Source: Enoplolaimus lenunculus (lineage: Eukaryota; Nematoda; Enoplea; Enoplida; Thoracostomopsidae). From it: a DNA stretch of 64,000 bases. The stretch covers positions 124,001 through 188,000 of the forward strand of contig JASANG010003805.1 in NCBI GenBank assembly GCA_030248215.1. The letters are read 5' to 3'. The notes under the pieces were generated by a model. It made no database searches, had not been told where the DNA came from, and saw only the letters and a program-made list of their open reading frames with translations. Below are positions 44,650 to 55,522 of this stretch, piece by piece; the stretch's first letter is position 1; every line of letters starts with the position of its first letter. The position numbers were made by a program, and so were the translations under genes.

Positions 44650-45096
44650 CTGTAGTGACCCGAATAAGAGGGAGGACTTATATTTATTTGGCCTCTCCAG
44701 AGGGAACCCCCCTTGTTATTCGGTTACGGACTGTTATTTATTTTAACCTACGCTCCGCCACCCTTCGTTACTGATATATATTTGGTACTACAACTATCCA
44801 TTGAATTAATTTCTATTTGTCTTGCGTCTATAGATTGAGCGATAATGCAAGGTTATACTTTGGAATGTACTTTCAAAACTTAAGTATGCTTTAAAGTTTT
44901 GAACTCAAATTATTCGGTCCTGTAGTCATTTATGCGCTACAACTAGGGATAATTGTCATTTATGGACTCTAATTAGGGTTTAGGGACTCTATCCGCTTAC
45001 GGACTCTTATTAGGTATACGGATTCCTATTGATCTTGACTCAAAATGAGGACCTTCCTCCTCTTATTACCCCCCTCTCTTATTCGGGTCGATACAG
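44650..45096 (+). mobile_element. TA-flanked MITE, best copy
   Basis: Ends CTGTAGTGACCCGAATAAGA and, inverted, CTGTATCGACCCGAATAAGA, with TA on each side (44648-44649, 45097-45098). 447 bp. The interior is colinear with the other four copies. It inserted about 300 bp upstream of exon 4. Confidence 0.85.
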
Positions 45097-45121
45097 TAGC
45101 ACCTAGTTGTTTACATTCACT

Positions 45122-45260
45122 TACACTGTAAATTCCAGTGACTTGATTTTAATTCGAACAAAAAAGTTGAGTTTTTTTTTAATTTAGAAAGATTACACTG
45201 CTAATTTAAATGAGTTGATTAAATCAACTCGGTTAGTAAACATTACTTGTATCATTTTAA
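45122..45260. mobile_element. ACTGTAAATTCC fold-back MITE, partial
   Basis: TTACACTGTAAATTCCAGTG, TTGATTTTAATTCGAAC, TGAGTTGATTAAATCAACTC. The right end is unclear. Confidence 0.5.
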
Positions 45261-45394
45261 GATGTTGGCATTGTTTGCAGGAATTTTGTCTAATCATACT
45301 TACTAATAATTATAAACTAATATATAATATTGGTTATTTTAATAATCAAACAATTAATATATAATGCTTGCGCATAGTAACGAAATTACATCAG

Positions 45395-45483
45395 GAGATG
45401 GTTTAAAAACAACAACAGAAAGTCAAGTAACGTTTTCAGTTGAACGTAGCAATCCACGTACCATATCGGGAGCTTCATTTAAG
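45395..45483 (+). CDS. Exon 4, possibly a cassette exon
   Basis: An 89-nt exon from acceptor TTACATCAG (ends 45394) to a strong donor TTTAAG/GTAAAG (45483/45484). Phase 1 at entry (A from exon 3 plus GA gives Arg) and phase 0 at exit give 29 codons, starting DGLKTTTESQVTFSVERSNP and ending TISGASFK. A different AG at 45376-45377 would give the wrong phase. The pyrimidine tract is weak. Exon 3 also joins in frame directly to exon 5 at 45870, so this exon may be optional. The Ser/Thr-rich peptide fits its neighbours. Confidence 0.5.
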
Positions 45484-45880
45484 GTAAAGATTTCTAAATT
45501 ACACTATTTTCAAAATTAGTCATTTTGTCAAATTAAAATTACAATATATATATTGCGTAGCCAGGATTTCGGAAATAGTGGATTACGTTCTGGGAAAATT
45601 TGAAATGAGAGATTTTTATGTTTCAAACTAAACCCGTCTTTAAAATACCAGTTAAAAAATTCCAAGGAGGGGGTAGGTTGATCCATGAATTCTCCTCCCG
45701 GTCTATATCTTTGACGGCAATATTAGTGGTGAGCTTTAAGCTTCACGGCTGGCTGCTTCGCAAAAATTTCATAATTTCTTTGAGTTAAATGTAATCTTTG
45801 AATCATCGTTCATTTTGAATTAAAATTGCTTGCGAGCACCTCGAGTTTAAACTCACTGCGAACACGCAGCTTTGGTTGAG
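45484..45880 (+). other. Intron 4 (about 0.4 kb)
   Basis: A short intron bounded by GTAAAG and one of two alternative AGs (45869 or 45880). It contains a fragment near 45555-45590 with the GCGTAGCCAGGATTTCGG motif that recurs as a dispersed element elsewhere in the window. Nothing else was recognised. Confidence 0.45.
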
Positions 45881-46064
45881 TTCAAAAAGTTACAAATGTT
45901 GCGCTCACGACAGGATAAACAACAACGTCGCCGCGGAAGTATTTTTGTCGAACAAGAGCGATCGTCAACTGCTAGTTACAGCTCAACTCCGGGAAGTGGC
46001 GGAGGCGACCGGCGAAAAAGCATCTCGAGTCGCCGCTCAAGTGCGCATAGCGTTTGCTCCGAGT
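45881..46064 (+). CDS. Exon 5: basic, Arg-Arg-x-Ser-rich segment
   Basis: The donor is GAGT/GTGAGT (46064/46065, phase 1). The main frame begins FKKLQMLRSRQDKQQ, a likely short helix, then RRRGSIFVEQERSST, a Gly-rich linker, DRRKSIS and SRRSSAHSVCSE. Three Arg-Arg-x-Ser sites lie within about 45 residues, strongly suggesting a basophilic-kinase-regulated region. Starting at 45881 fits phase 0 from exon 4. Starting at 45870 after ACACGCAG fits phase 1 directly from exon 3 and adds TLVE. A second frame is also open across the exon, so the splice choice matters. RRGSIFV loosely recalls Arg-Gly-Ser motifs of sodium-channel linkers, but nothing else supports that relation and I do not assign it. 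Confidence 0.68.
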
Positions 46065-46184
46065 GTGAGTTGATCAACTTTAAATTTACGTTTTTCTTAC
46101 AGCGTTGATATTGTGAAATTTTAAATTTGAGTATTTTTTTTAATTAAAATGGTTTTTGAATTTTCCTGACCTTGTTCCTGTGCA

Positions 46185-46380
46185 GTCCCCCGTAGCCAGC
46201 GACGCCTGCTAATAGGCGAGGACGGTGTCAGAGGGGGCAAAACAATTTTAAGAGATGCATGTTGTTAAAATAACAAATTTACAAACAGGACTATAACTTT
46301 TGTAGGTGGCAGGGCAAATTTCAAATTTTTCCAGGTTAGACCTGAGTCATCCCACGCGCTCAGTCTGGCTACGGTCCGTT
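46185..46380 (+). mobile_element. GTAGCC-type MITE variant
   Basis: CCCCGTAGCCAGCGACGCCT at one end, AGTCTGGCTACGGTCCG at the other. The middle differs from the standard family, so this may be a sub-family. About 120 bp after exon 5. Confidence 0.45.
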
Positions 46381-46464
46381 TCAGTAAGTCAACAGATATG
46401 CTTCAGTCAACAATTGGATGAAGTTGGAAAATATGTTAAAATTAATTGACGATTTAGAAGTTTT

Positions 46465-46665
46465 GTCCAATGTAAACAACAGGGGCGGAACAGTTGTATA
46501 AGCATATTTCTAAGGCTAAGCCTAAGCGTAAGCGTAAGATTGAGCATATTCCTAAGCCTAAGCCTAATCCTAAGCCTAAGCCAAGCAACAAATTAGTCTA
46601 AAACTTAAGCTTACTCTTTTCTAGGCCACCAGAAAAACGTTCCGCCACTGATCTTTACATGGGTC
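46465..46665 (+). mobile_element. TTAGGC MITE with target duplication
   Basis: Ends GTCCAATGTAAACAACAGGG and, inverted, GACCCATGTAAAGATCAGTG. Flanks GAAGTTTT (46457-46464) and AAAGTTTT (46666-46673) agree at 7 of 8. The interior contains two CCTAAGC arrays around ATTGAGCATATTCC, then AGTCTAAAACTTAAGCTTAC. Confidence 0.85.
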
Positions 46666-47644
46666 AAAGTTTTGAAAGACATTGCGTGTCGCTTTAATTT
46701 TATCGTGTTGTTGGTAGACGTGGCTTTATGGAAATTTTAAATTCTGTGTAAAAATTTAAATCTAAATTATTTTTTTACGTTTTCTGAGACCCACGGTGTG
46801 TTGTATTCCGAACTTTATCGAGTATCTTTCGCCAGTTTGAGAATGACGTGTGTTTATTTTAACCCTTAACCAACAGCGAGCTGAACTGAAAATTTTGTGG
46901 CAGTAAGTGAACACGTTTTGACGTTTTTTGCAATATATAATATAAAAAGTATAAAGATATAGGTATATATACCAATAATTACTGAAAATGTTCGAATTAT
47001 GCAGCGGATTTACGTCAGACCAAATGTTACCAGCTATTAAAAGAGATAAAACGTGTTCCGAGCAGCGCCAGTTACTTTAAAATGTGACCTCTTCAGTGGA
47101 GTCTTGAACAAACAGCATCAGCTAATTTTTTTTGGCAAAACAGTGAAATATCACAAAAGCCATTTATTTTAGATCATTTTCGCATTTGAGTTTCCTATTT
47201 TTTGCAATCTCATTTTGCTTTAATAATAACACATATATAAATAGTTTTAAAAAACAACAACATAAACTCACTGTCTGCGCTATACAGAATAGAGCTACGA
47301 AATGGTTATAAGCTTTTCGAAGAACGAATGGCACATACCGTACATACATAAGGTTTTGGAACACCTATGGTCGAACGGGGTTTTACCAGGGTTTTCAGTT
47401 CTGAAGGTACGTATTATACTTAAACGGTGCTTTTTGTCTGGTTTTAAGTTAGGGCAAAATCGACTTTTGAGTATATTTTTTGGTTATTCTTTCGCTATCA
47501 GGTCATATACTGGAGTTGCCAAGGGTTTGATATTGAGGTGGCTGCATGATGTATTAATGAATTTGTTTGAAACACATATTTAATTACCAGATAAATTTTA
47601 CTAGCTATTTTAGGGGTCATGCGCTTTCGGTCCCCTGCATGCGT

Positions 47645-47832
47645 GTAACCAGCTGACCTTGTTACTGTGGCTCAAAATTGTTTAGGAGGGGCATTGAAGG
47701 GTTTTCAGTGAGTTATAAGCATGTTGAAAATTTTCTGGGGGGGGCAAAAATTTTCCAGGGGAGGCTCAGTCCCCTCTGGCCCCTTTTTGGCTACGGGCTA
47801 GCCCCCTGGCCCCTCTTTGGCTACGAGCCCGG
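47645..47832 (+). mobile_element. GTAGCC-type MITE with duplicated end
   Basis: GTAACCAGCTGACCTTG, AGGAGGGGCATTGAAGGGTT, GGGGGGGGCAAAAATTTTCC. The terminal CCCCTGGCCCCTCTTTGGCT is present twice in tandem (near 47772 and 47804). Confidence 0.65.
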
Positions 47833-48126
47833 TCCCTTGTGGCTGGGTGCAGAATTGGTGAGGCTCCGGCTTATCTTAGACTTCGAGTACGCGGGGTTGG
47901 TGATCGATGCAACTGGTCGAACTCGCAGTACTTATACACATGTTACAAATGTTTTCACTGGCGTGATTTTAATAGTAATCTAAAATCAAGACGTAAAAAA
48001 TATGTTTGTCATAAGGAAGAAAATATATCGAGTCTCTACGTACTTCCGGTATACCGTGGCTACGAAAAATACACGCAGCTGGCTACAGAAGGCAAATAAT
48101 CACAAAAGTATAGAAAACTTTGAAAC

Positions 48127-48313
48127 CAGCGGCGGATCAGAAATTTTTGACGACTAGCGAGCTGGTAAAAGCGATGAAACGCATTTTCTACTGTATGCTA
48201 TATATGCCAAAATTTCGTGAGGGAGGGGGGATTAAAAGGTACGGATCTTAATATTTTATCACAAAAAATTTTCTGACGGGGAGGTTCCAATGCCGCCTCT
48301 GGATCTGCTAATG
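48127..48313. mobile_element. GGCGGATC-type hAT-like MITE
   Basis: Left CAGCGGCGGATCAGAAATTT, right CCGCCTCTGGATCTGCTAAT. Flanks TTTGAAAC and TTTGCAAT agree at 6 of 8, but the same TTTGAAAC precedes the fragment at 22753, so it may belong to the repeat. Confidence 0.6.
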
Positions 48314-48656
48314 TTTGCAATTGAATTAAATTTTAATTTTAAATAAGCAGACATCAAAGAATTATTTTGATTAAATGTTATGCAACGGAAATTTTGCTTC
48401 CAAGTTTTTGCCTAAATCCAATAGCGATCTTGTTGTTCTATTAGGACAGGCTTATAAGAATTCACTAGGTCGCGTTGCAATTTGCGACTATTCATCCACC
48501 CAGAATTTGGGCAACAAAGTGTCACACACATGTTCAGTTCCGGTGTCGGTCAGATTTGTTGACTATTGGAAACTGTATTTTTCTCCACGGATTACACCAT
48601 TTTTGGTACTTAATAATAAAAGTTGTTGTGATGTAACACCAAAGTCAAGCGATTAT

Positions 48657-48690
<34 letters not shown>

Positions 48691-48692
48691 CA
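48657..48692. repeat. (TTA)n microsatellite
   Basis: About eleven TTA units between 48658 and 48691. Confidence 0.9.
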
Positions 48693-48779
48693 GTACTCTA
48701 AAAAATTTTCTGGCTATAAAAAATATAAGAGTGGGTAAATGTGGATTGCTGATAAAGGAATTTCACGCAGGTATTCCGG

Positions 48780-48837
48780 CGGATATATACGTAATATATA
48801 CGTATTTATTTATATATTACATATATGTATATATGCC
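48780..48837. repeat. TATATACG/TATATTA microsatellite
   Basis: GATATATACGTAATATATAC and following TATTTATATATTACATATA. Confidence 0.6.
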
Positions 48838-49142
48838 GCCCCGTCAGCTTTCGGTATCATTACAGACCAAGCCATTTTCATACCAGTGGCATATTCACAA
48901 GAGACCCCCTGGCGAGTTTTGTAGCCACAATTGAAATGGTGAACAAAAGGTAGTTTTGTGCTGTGTCTTTCATGTTTCGATAATCAAGGATTTCATGCTG
49001 AAATTACGTTGTTGTTATTGTTTTGTGGTGGTTTTGCATGCACCTTTTATGATATTTCTGCGTTCGGAATGGCGGGCAAATGCACACCACCAGTGATGAA
49101 ACCAGTAGTATCGGACGGGAGAGCAGCACGATACACTTGAGC

Positions 49143-49380
49143 GAAGTGCCGGCAGAAGAGCCCCTCTAATCCTACCAATTGGATGGGCCCGATCCTTGGG
49201 GTTTCAATGTTGGAAAACTGAAAATTTTTTCGCCTACCGCGAATGGTACCGAGCTGTGAAAGATATTATTGGGGCACCCACGGACTTGTCTGGAAGGCGC
49301 GACTATGCTAACGCCGCTAGCTACGATAAAAGCTGGGTTGTACAAAATTTGCGAGTGACGCCGCCCTCGTGCGGTGACTC
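49143..49380. mobile_element. CAGTGCCGGCGG-type element
   Basis: AGTGCCGGCAGAAGAGCCCC, ACCAATTGGATGGGCCCGAT, TTTCGCCTACCGCG, GGGGCACCCACGGACTTGTC, GGAAGGCGCGACTATGCTAA. Colinear with 61279 and 63568. The open frames spanning it are not considered genes. Confidence 0.6.
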
Positions 49381-50125
49381 CTATTTTCGCTAGCTGCAAT
49401 GTTCAAAGAATTCTGCACTTAAGATACGGAAGGAAAAAACTTGTTCTGACCTCAAACACTGTAGTTTCAAACTTGAAGCCGTTGTCATGGAGAGCAGAAA
49501 GTATGACAACAGCTTTCGCTGTCTGTTTAAGCATTACTCGCAGCTTCGCTAACTATTATAGGCCCCCACAACACGTCAGTTTTCAGACCAGGATAGATGA
49601 GTTAATGTCACCCTAACCTAACAGGGAAGATATACGAAGAAGCGTAATTTCGGTAAACACCGAAATTGTAATGACTTGTTAGCCCCATCAACATATTTTC
49701 AAATCTTAATAACCAGATATGTCGTCCTACGTACGTTCCCACACGAGAGGGGTATTAAAGGACCGTGCCCACCAAAATTTGGCTTGTGCGCCCCCAAACT
49801 GATCCGTTCTAAATGTAACCAATATTGGGTTGCAAATGTAGGGGGAGGCTGGAGAATTAAACCAGTTGTATTCTCAACACGTTACATCCGGGATCTGCCA
49901 AGTAAACTTTTAACCCCTTACAAATGTTTCGGCCTCTTCTGTAAGTCATTTGCAATATCATCGCATTATCCTCTTCCTGAAATTTTTGTCCCACCGCATC
50001 AATAGCTTGCCGAACTGGTACCGGGTTGATCTGGCCACTATTTCTGAAACACCCATTTCTACTAAGAGGGGATGCGGCAAGAAATGGTGGTACCCATGGC
50101 AAAAGTTTGAGCCGTTTTCAAATCA

Positions 50126-50281
50126 GGGCCGCAGTCAGAGGGACAGGGGGTCTCGGATCCCTGAAGATTTACTTCTTCTAAAAAATTTCAAACTTGCTTG
50201 TAAATCATCGCAAACCTTTGTATGCCCTGCTTAAAAAATTTTCCAGACCGGCGTAGCAGTGTGAGCAGGCTACGGGCTTGT
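50126..50281 (-). mobile_element. GTAGCC-type MITE
   Basis: GGGCCGCAGTCAGAGGGAC, AAACTTGCTTGTAAATCATC, CTTTGTATGCCCTGC, GTGAGCAGGCTACGGG. Confidence 0.65.
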
Positions 50282-51101
50282 TCCAATTTATACCGATCTC
50301 TGTACGTTGGTCTCATTAAATATGTTCAGCTGACAATAGCCGTAACCGGTCTGTATACGTAAAGAAAAAGTTTTACTATTGGAAAAATAGTCTAAATAAT
50401 GGTGTTTTCTAGTTCTATTTTTGTTGTACTCAAGCCGGAAATAGCTTATCGTAGTGTTGATCATTAATCTTAGTAGATACAGCGAGAAAATTGCAGCTCA
50501 TTTGTCGACTAAACCTCGCTAGTCAACGCGATTGCAAATTTGCAGCCCTAAAATATTCATCACAAAACGTTTTAAGTATGTGTTCTAATTTGCATATATA
50601 TGTTGTATCTTGTATATATCAAACAGTCATTACAACCGATGGAACGCTGCACAAAATACGTATACGGGGCGTTCCAGCTTTAGTGATACATAATTGTTCA
50701 GTACAGAATATGTCAAAACAGTTGAAAGCATAAGCTTTTAGCGGTTTACTTTGACTAGCTTTTCCCACCCACCCCTACCCCACACTACCAGTATAACATT
50801 ATGTTGATACAAACAAGGAACCATATTCTCAAATGCGTAAAGCAAAATATTACAAGCAAAACGAAAGGTTTTCAAATTTAGAAATTCAACTGGTTATGGA
50901 TAAAAAATTGGGACAAAAGTAGGGGAAATTAATTGCAAAGGGCAGGATTTTGAACCTTATTATTTGCCCGTTCGAAAGCTGCAAGATCTATTGAAAACCG
51001 GTGTTTGTCAGAATAGGCACACGTTAAGTGTGTGTAAAGCATAGATTGCCATATATGTGCAGACATACCGGAATATGAAGTTGTTGCAATCGACCATATG
51101 G

Positions 51102-51501
51102 CAGGGTGTAAACGGATAGTAAAAATAACGGAAACGGATAGTGTTTAAAAACAACGGAAACCGAAACGGAAAACTGATATTGAAGTATAAATGTTTCAAA
51201 AATATTTTATTTTTCGGCCAACACTAGTTAGTTATTCTCTCAAATATTCCCCTGGCTTTCTAAAACTAAGAAAAATAGCGGGTGCACCGAAATCTTTAAG
51301 ATTATGATTTTAGATAAATTTCGTAATATTTTTTCCGAGCAATTGCAGCATTTCTGTAACGAAAAATTGCGACATTTATGCGTGATTTATAGCTAATTTT
51401 TAACGTAAAAAATAACAGAATTTCTATTATTTCTATAACACAAACGGAAACGGAAAACGGACACCGATTTTTACCGGAAACGGATATCCGGTTACACCCT
51501 G
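51102..51501. mobile_element. CAGGGTGTAACCGGAT-type hAT-like MITE, full copy
   Basis: Ends CAGGGTGTAAACGGATAG and, inverted, CAGGGTGTAACCGGATATCC. Flanks CCATATGG (51094-51101) and CCACTTGG (51502-51509) agree at 6 of 8. Sub-terminal CGGAAACGGA motifs occur in direct and inverted form. 400 bp, non-coding. Confidence 0.75.
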
Positions 51502-51504
51502 CCA

Positions 51505-51640
51505 CTTGGTGTGGTGGTTCTATGCTCGAGTCGAGTGCAAGACTGCCGAGGTTCGATTCAAGGCGTGGTGCTCAATGTTCGGCAAAACTATGAACAGGAT
51601 TTTCTAAAATTTTTGAATTTTTAATTTAGCTAAACAGGGC
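51505..51640 (+). repeat. tRNA-derived SINE-like piece
   Basis: TTGGTGTGGTGGTTCTATGC (A-box-like), GAGTGCAAGACTGCC, GAGGTTCGATTCAAGG (good B box). No acceptor-stem closure. Lies directly against the hAT-like MITE. Confidence 0.5.
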
Positions 51641-52285
51641 GTAAGTGCATAGTTTTGAGAACAAGATCTCCAAAGTATTTTTCAGACCAGAAAGTATTAT
51701 TGAATTTTAGTAGGGTACTGGCTCCGAACACCAAATACTAAAAAGACATTGCCTTATTGAACAATCGCTAACGATTGGCCAATTCCCATTGTAAGAGCTT
51801 TCTGTTTAGTCATTAGTACATCGGAAGCCCTTGTCAATCCAAATTTCTCGCTACACCATTGGGTAGATAAAAACCGCCGTGCCCGTCTGATAATCAAAAT
51901 ATATTAAATCAGACATTTCTAAAAACTAAATATTACTTGATTTCAAAATTCCTTTGAGAATTTCAAACTCAATTGTCGAAGATTGAGATTTAAGCTAGCG
52001 TTCAGTTCAAACTAGTAGCCATGTTGTTTTTGCGAAACTCGCTCTAAACTCACAGTTAGAAGGTATCTTGTTGCGTTTTTGAATTATCAGTTCGGATGAT
52101 TAAGTTACCTTTCAGAATAAAACATTCAAAATCTTGGAGGTAAAAATTTCTTCTCAAATTTTACACTGGCTTATATCTTCTCGATATTAAATCCTGGCTG
52201 CGTCCAAGTTTTTTTCGGATGCTGTCAACCATCAAAACTGAGGGTCCAGATTACTAAAATAATACAAAACGTAAAGGTTACGCGT

Positions 52286-52635
52286 CAGGGTTCAATTCCG
52301 GAACCGGCCGGAACTCCTACAAAAATTTTGATTCCTGTTCCGGCGTTACAAGATGCTGGAATTGGAATTTGACGCCGTTATGGCAAATCATTAATAATTC
52401 TTTGAACACTAAAAAATTTAACTTCAAAAAATTACGTAATCATTGTGAAATAAATGAGTTTCAACTTGTCGAGTTTTGTTATAATTTGTCTACACGTAAA
52501 AGTTTGAAGTTTAATTTTTTTGAAATACTTGATAAAAAATTCGGCGATAAAGATTGTATCAAGTTCCTGTTCTGGGTCCGGTTCTTGATCGTTTAGGTCT
52601 AAATTTAGTTCCTGCTGGAATCCTAACAGGCACAG
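52286..52635. mobile_element. CAGGGTT-type hAT-like MITE, second copy
   Basis: CAGGGTTCAATTCCGGAACC, TTCCTGTTCCGGCGTTACAA at the left; AGTTCCTGTTCTGGGTCC and TTTAGTTCCTGCTGGAATCC at the right. The far terminus is degraded and no target duplication is left. Confidence 0.6.
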
Positions 52636-52688
52636 CTTCACTTAGTAGCTTTTCACGTAAACCCCTAATATATTTTTGTCATTTTGTG

Positions 52689-52900
52689 TGGCGCATGTAA
52701 AGATCAAGGGCGGAACGTTTTTCTGTGGGACTAGAATAGAGTAAGCTTAAGGTTTAAACTAATGTTTTACCTGGCTTTAGGCTTATGCTTAGGCTCATGC
52801 TTAGGAATATGCTCATTTTTACGCTTAGGCTTATGCTTAGGCTTAGGCTTAGGAATATGCTTACAATACTGTTCTGCTCCCTCCTGTTCTTTACACTGGC
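52689..52900 (-). mobile_element. TTAGGC MITE with target duplication
   Basis: Left TGGCGCATGTAAAGATCAAG; right, inverted, GCCAGTGTAAAGAACAGG. Flanks ATTTTGTG (52681-52688) and ATTTTGTT (52901-52908) agree at 7 of 8. The interior has GCTTAGGCTTAGGCTTAGGA. Confidence 0.82.
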
Positions 52901-53155
52901 ATTTTGTTATAGCATAACCACTTATATTTTAAATATAGTAGTTTTTATTCTTATAACATTTTCGAACAACTCGAGTTCATATTAAATCACAAGGAAAATA
53001 CGCCAAATTTTAAACGTTTCTTTTAGTTGGTTTATAATACACAAAATCATTAACTGGTAATTGATGCTACTCATATTTGAGAATATCTGACTAGGTCACA
53101 AGCATCTATATGGGTCTAGCTCAACAAAATAGCTAGTTAATACTTTCTACTAATT

Positions 53156-53311
53156 GGCCCATCCAAAGATTAGCAACGGAACGTGTTTCTGTGAGACTGC
53201 AATACAGTAAAGCTTAACTTTCGGACAATTTTTTTGCTTTGGCTTAAGCTTAAGTATAATCTCATTTTTACACTTACGCTTAGGCTCAGGTTTAGGAATA
53301 ATGCTTTGGCT
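53156..53311 (-). mobile_element. TTAGGC MITE, right end lost
   Basis: GGCCCATCCAAAGATTAGCA, ACGGAACGTGTTTCTGTGAG, AATACAGTAAAGCTTAAC, TTTAGGAATAATGC. Colinear with 52689, with a shortened TTAGGC array. Confidence 0.65.
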
Positions 53312-53714
53312 GACTAATTCAACTTACGGATAAAAGTGTTCTTTCCTACAGGTATTTTCTACTAAAAACACCACAAGTTTTACGTATTGCCGTCCCGTCA
53401 ACCATTACGTGCCTCGGTTACTAATATAAACTTTATCGTACGTTCATCGTCTCGTGTGGATTTTAGTTCTGACTGGACAATTTGATTTATCGGTTTTGTG
53501 AATTCCCAGTGAAATTTAGACGGGGAAAAATGGTAATTTAGTTTTTTCAAACTTCACCGTTCGAAACGTCTGTACACGAACAGGCGTCTTTTATTTTCAA
53601 ACGGATAAAACGCGATTACGCTTTTGTGGGTTTTTCGGGAAAGTTCGGTTATATTCGCTTGTATCGCAAGGTAATAACGGTTCAGGACTTCATTTTGCAA
53701 CGGTATGAAACTAT

Positions 53715-53906
53715 GGTCCATGTAAAGATCAGGGACGGAAAGTTTTTCTGTGGGACTAGAATAGAGTAAGCTTAAGCTTTAGACTAACATTTTTGCTTAG
53801 GCTTAGGCTTAGCAATATACTCATTCTTACGCTTAGGTTTAACCTTTAGGCTTAGACTTAGGAATATGCTTATAATACTGTTCTGCGTCTGTTCTTTACA
53901 TTGGCC
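53715..53906 (-). mobile_element. TTAGGC MITE
   Basis: Ends GGTCCATGTAAAGATCAGGG and, inverted, GGCCAATGTAAAGAACAGAC. Flanks GAAACTAT/GAAGCATT agree only at 5 of 8. Interior array GCTTAGGCTTAGGCTTAGCA. Confidence 0.75.
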
Positions 53907-54123
53907 GAAGCATTGAAGGAAGGTATAAAATTTAAATTTTTGTAATGTTTCCTTAAACTTCGAATCGGTCAAAACGTATGTATGGCAATGTGATCGGAAT
54001 TTAGTTTTAATAGGGTGTAAAATTAAAGAAGATTACATTATTAGAGCTGGAACATTCCACGTACGCAATTTGGGCAGGTTTCCAACTTTTCTTTACATGT
54101 TTCGAAACTTAATGCTAAGAGTT

Positions 54124-54375
54124 CGCTGTAAATTCCACTGAATTGATCTTAAATCAGAATGAGTTGAATGCACTCAGAAGTCTGAGCTCTGAATTAGGTC
54201 TTTCAGAACTCAGAATTCTGAATTGAAAGAACTTATTCTAAATTAATTAATCAACTCACCCAGAATTAAATCAGTTCAGAATGAGTTAATATTTACTGTT
54301 ACTAACTCAGAAACTCCCCAAAATAGCTAATTGTGTATCTAAGTTGATTAATCAACTCATTGGAATTTACTGTGT
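54124..54375. mobile_element. ACTGTAAATTCC fold-back MITE, full copy
   Basis: Left CGCTGTAAATTCCACTGAAT, right CATTGGAATTTACTGTG. The interior has inverted copies of AACTCAGAATTCTGAATTG and AATCAACTCA. Could fold into a long hairpin. Confidence 0.7.
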
Positions 54376-54664
54376 TATGTAACTTGGAATATAATACTGA
54401 CAAAGCTGTACGAAGCGTTTAGCGAAGGAAGACACGCAAGCCTGAAACAGTATAGTAATAAATTAAGAATGATTTCATTTTCAAGACGCTGTTTTAATTA
54501 ATCGGCTTGAGACTTATCACTGTGTGAATGGTAAAATAACAAAAGGTGAACGGCAGAATAAAACTTTCTCAGGCTGGTTTAAATTCTCAGACGAAGTAGA
54601 AGTCTATTGAGCGTAATCGTATAACTCTGTACCCGCTACACCTTAATTTAAACTAAGAGAACGA

Positions 54665-54866
54665 ATTAGTCATTTCGGGTGGTAATTTGGGAGTTTAACA
54701 GTATAAACATTAGCTCACTCTGAGTTGATTCAATTCCGGGTGAGTTGATTAATTAACTCAGAATGAGTTCAACAGATTCAGAATTCTGAGTACTGAAAGA
54801 CCTAATTCTGACTCTGTGATTCAACTCATTCTGATTTGAAATCAATTCGTTGGAATTTACAGTGTG
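54665..54866. mobile_element. ACTGTAAATTCC fold-back MITE, left-truncated
   Basis: CTCACTCTGAGTTGATTCAA, GGTGAGTTGATTAATTAACT, AACTCATTCTGATTTGAAAT, CGTTGGAATTTACAGTGTG. Only about 300 bp from another copy. Confidence 0.6.
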
Positions 54867-55522
54867 GACGACGCCGCTATTAATATTTTATTTCAACTGA
54901 TGTGCACGGTGCCGAACGGCGTTGCAAGGCGCTGAAATAAGCAAAAAGTGTTTGTATCACTCTAAGCTTCACAATCGAAATGAATGATTAGACGTATTTT
55001 TGGCGTTTTTTACCTACCAGAGAAGGATAAAGTCGTTTCCGAGAAACCCAAACCGCTTTCAAGCGACTAGAAACAATTCTAAGAATTGTATTTTAAAATA
55101 GTGTGCGTTTTTGTTTCAAAATATGCATTATTAACGAACTTTTCGTTTAGTTTTTAACCAACACCATCATCAGTGGTTTTATATTTCTTGGTGTTTACGC
55201 GAGCAGCAAAAATTCAGCTTTGGTTTCATCGTTTCGGTTGTATTCAGTCAGAATGAAATTAGAATCTATTTGGATTGAGCTGAAACAATTGACATCGTTT
55301 ATTTTTCACTGCTAAGAACTGTTGCAGGATTCGAGAACGGCTTCGCTGTCAAAAAAGCGGCCGAAATAATATTGTCTTTGCTGTCTAACGTGGCGTTTTT
55401 TGCAAATCCTTGACAATAATTCAATAGGGCGCATTGGTTGCTATTTAGGTCCTAAACGGCCTTTTATACTAACTGCGAAGTGCATAGAAACAACGATTTT
55501 TGTGCTAAAAATTTGAATGTAG

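Larger units (their letters stand above)
17607..45394 (+). other. Intron 3 (about 27.8 kb), MITE-rich
   Basis: No further exon was recognised by eye, though a very short one could be missed. The interval contains most of the transposon copies listed separately. Stretches with nothing recognisable beyond AT-rich unique DNA include roughly 26100-28100 (apart from a small GC-rich hairpin-like patch at 27450-27560), 29700-30120, 36180-36620 and 43200-44640. If the exon chain is right, this is a giant intron; the alternative is that two adjacent genes are involved. Confidence 0.45.

Noticed and set aside
45870-46073. Second open frame over exon 5 (LWLSSKSYKCC...) as the main product
   Set aside because: The frame with Arg-Arg-x-Ser motifs matches the style of exon 3 and joins exon 6 in phase. 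The other frame does not.
47302-47410. Possible exon ending at a good donor (CTGAAG/GTACGT at about 47407)
   Set aside because: No suitable acceptor with the right phase, and the peptide is unlike its neighbours.
48958-49140. Open frame with a possible membrane segment (EITLLLLFCGGF), considered as an extra exon
   Set aside because: No acceptor/donor pair gives a phase fitting between exons 5 and 6, and its end runs into a MITE.
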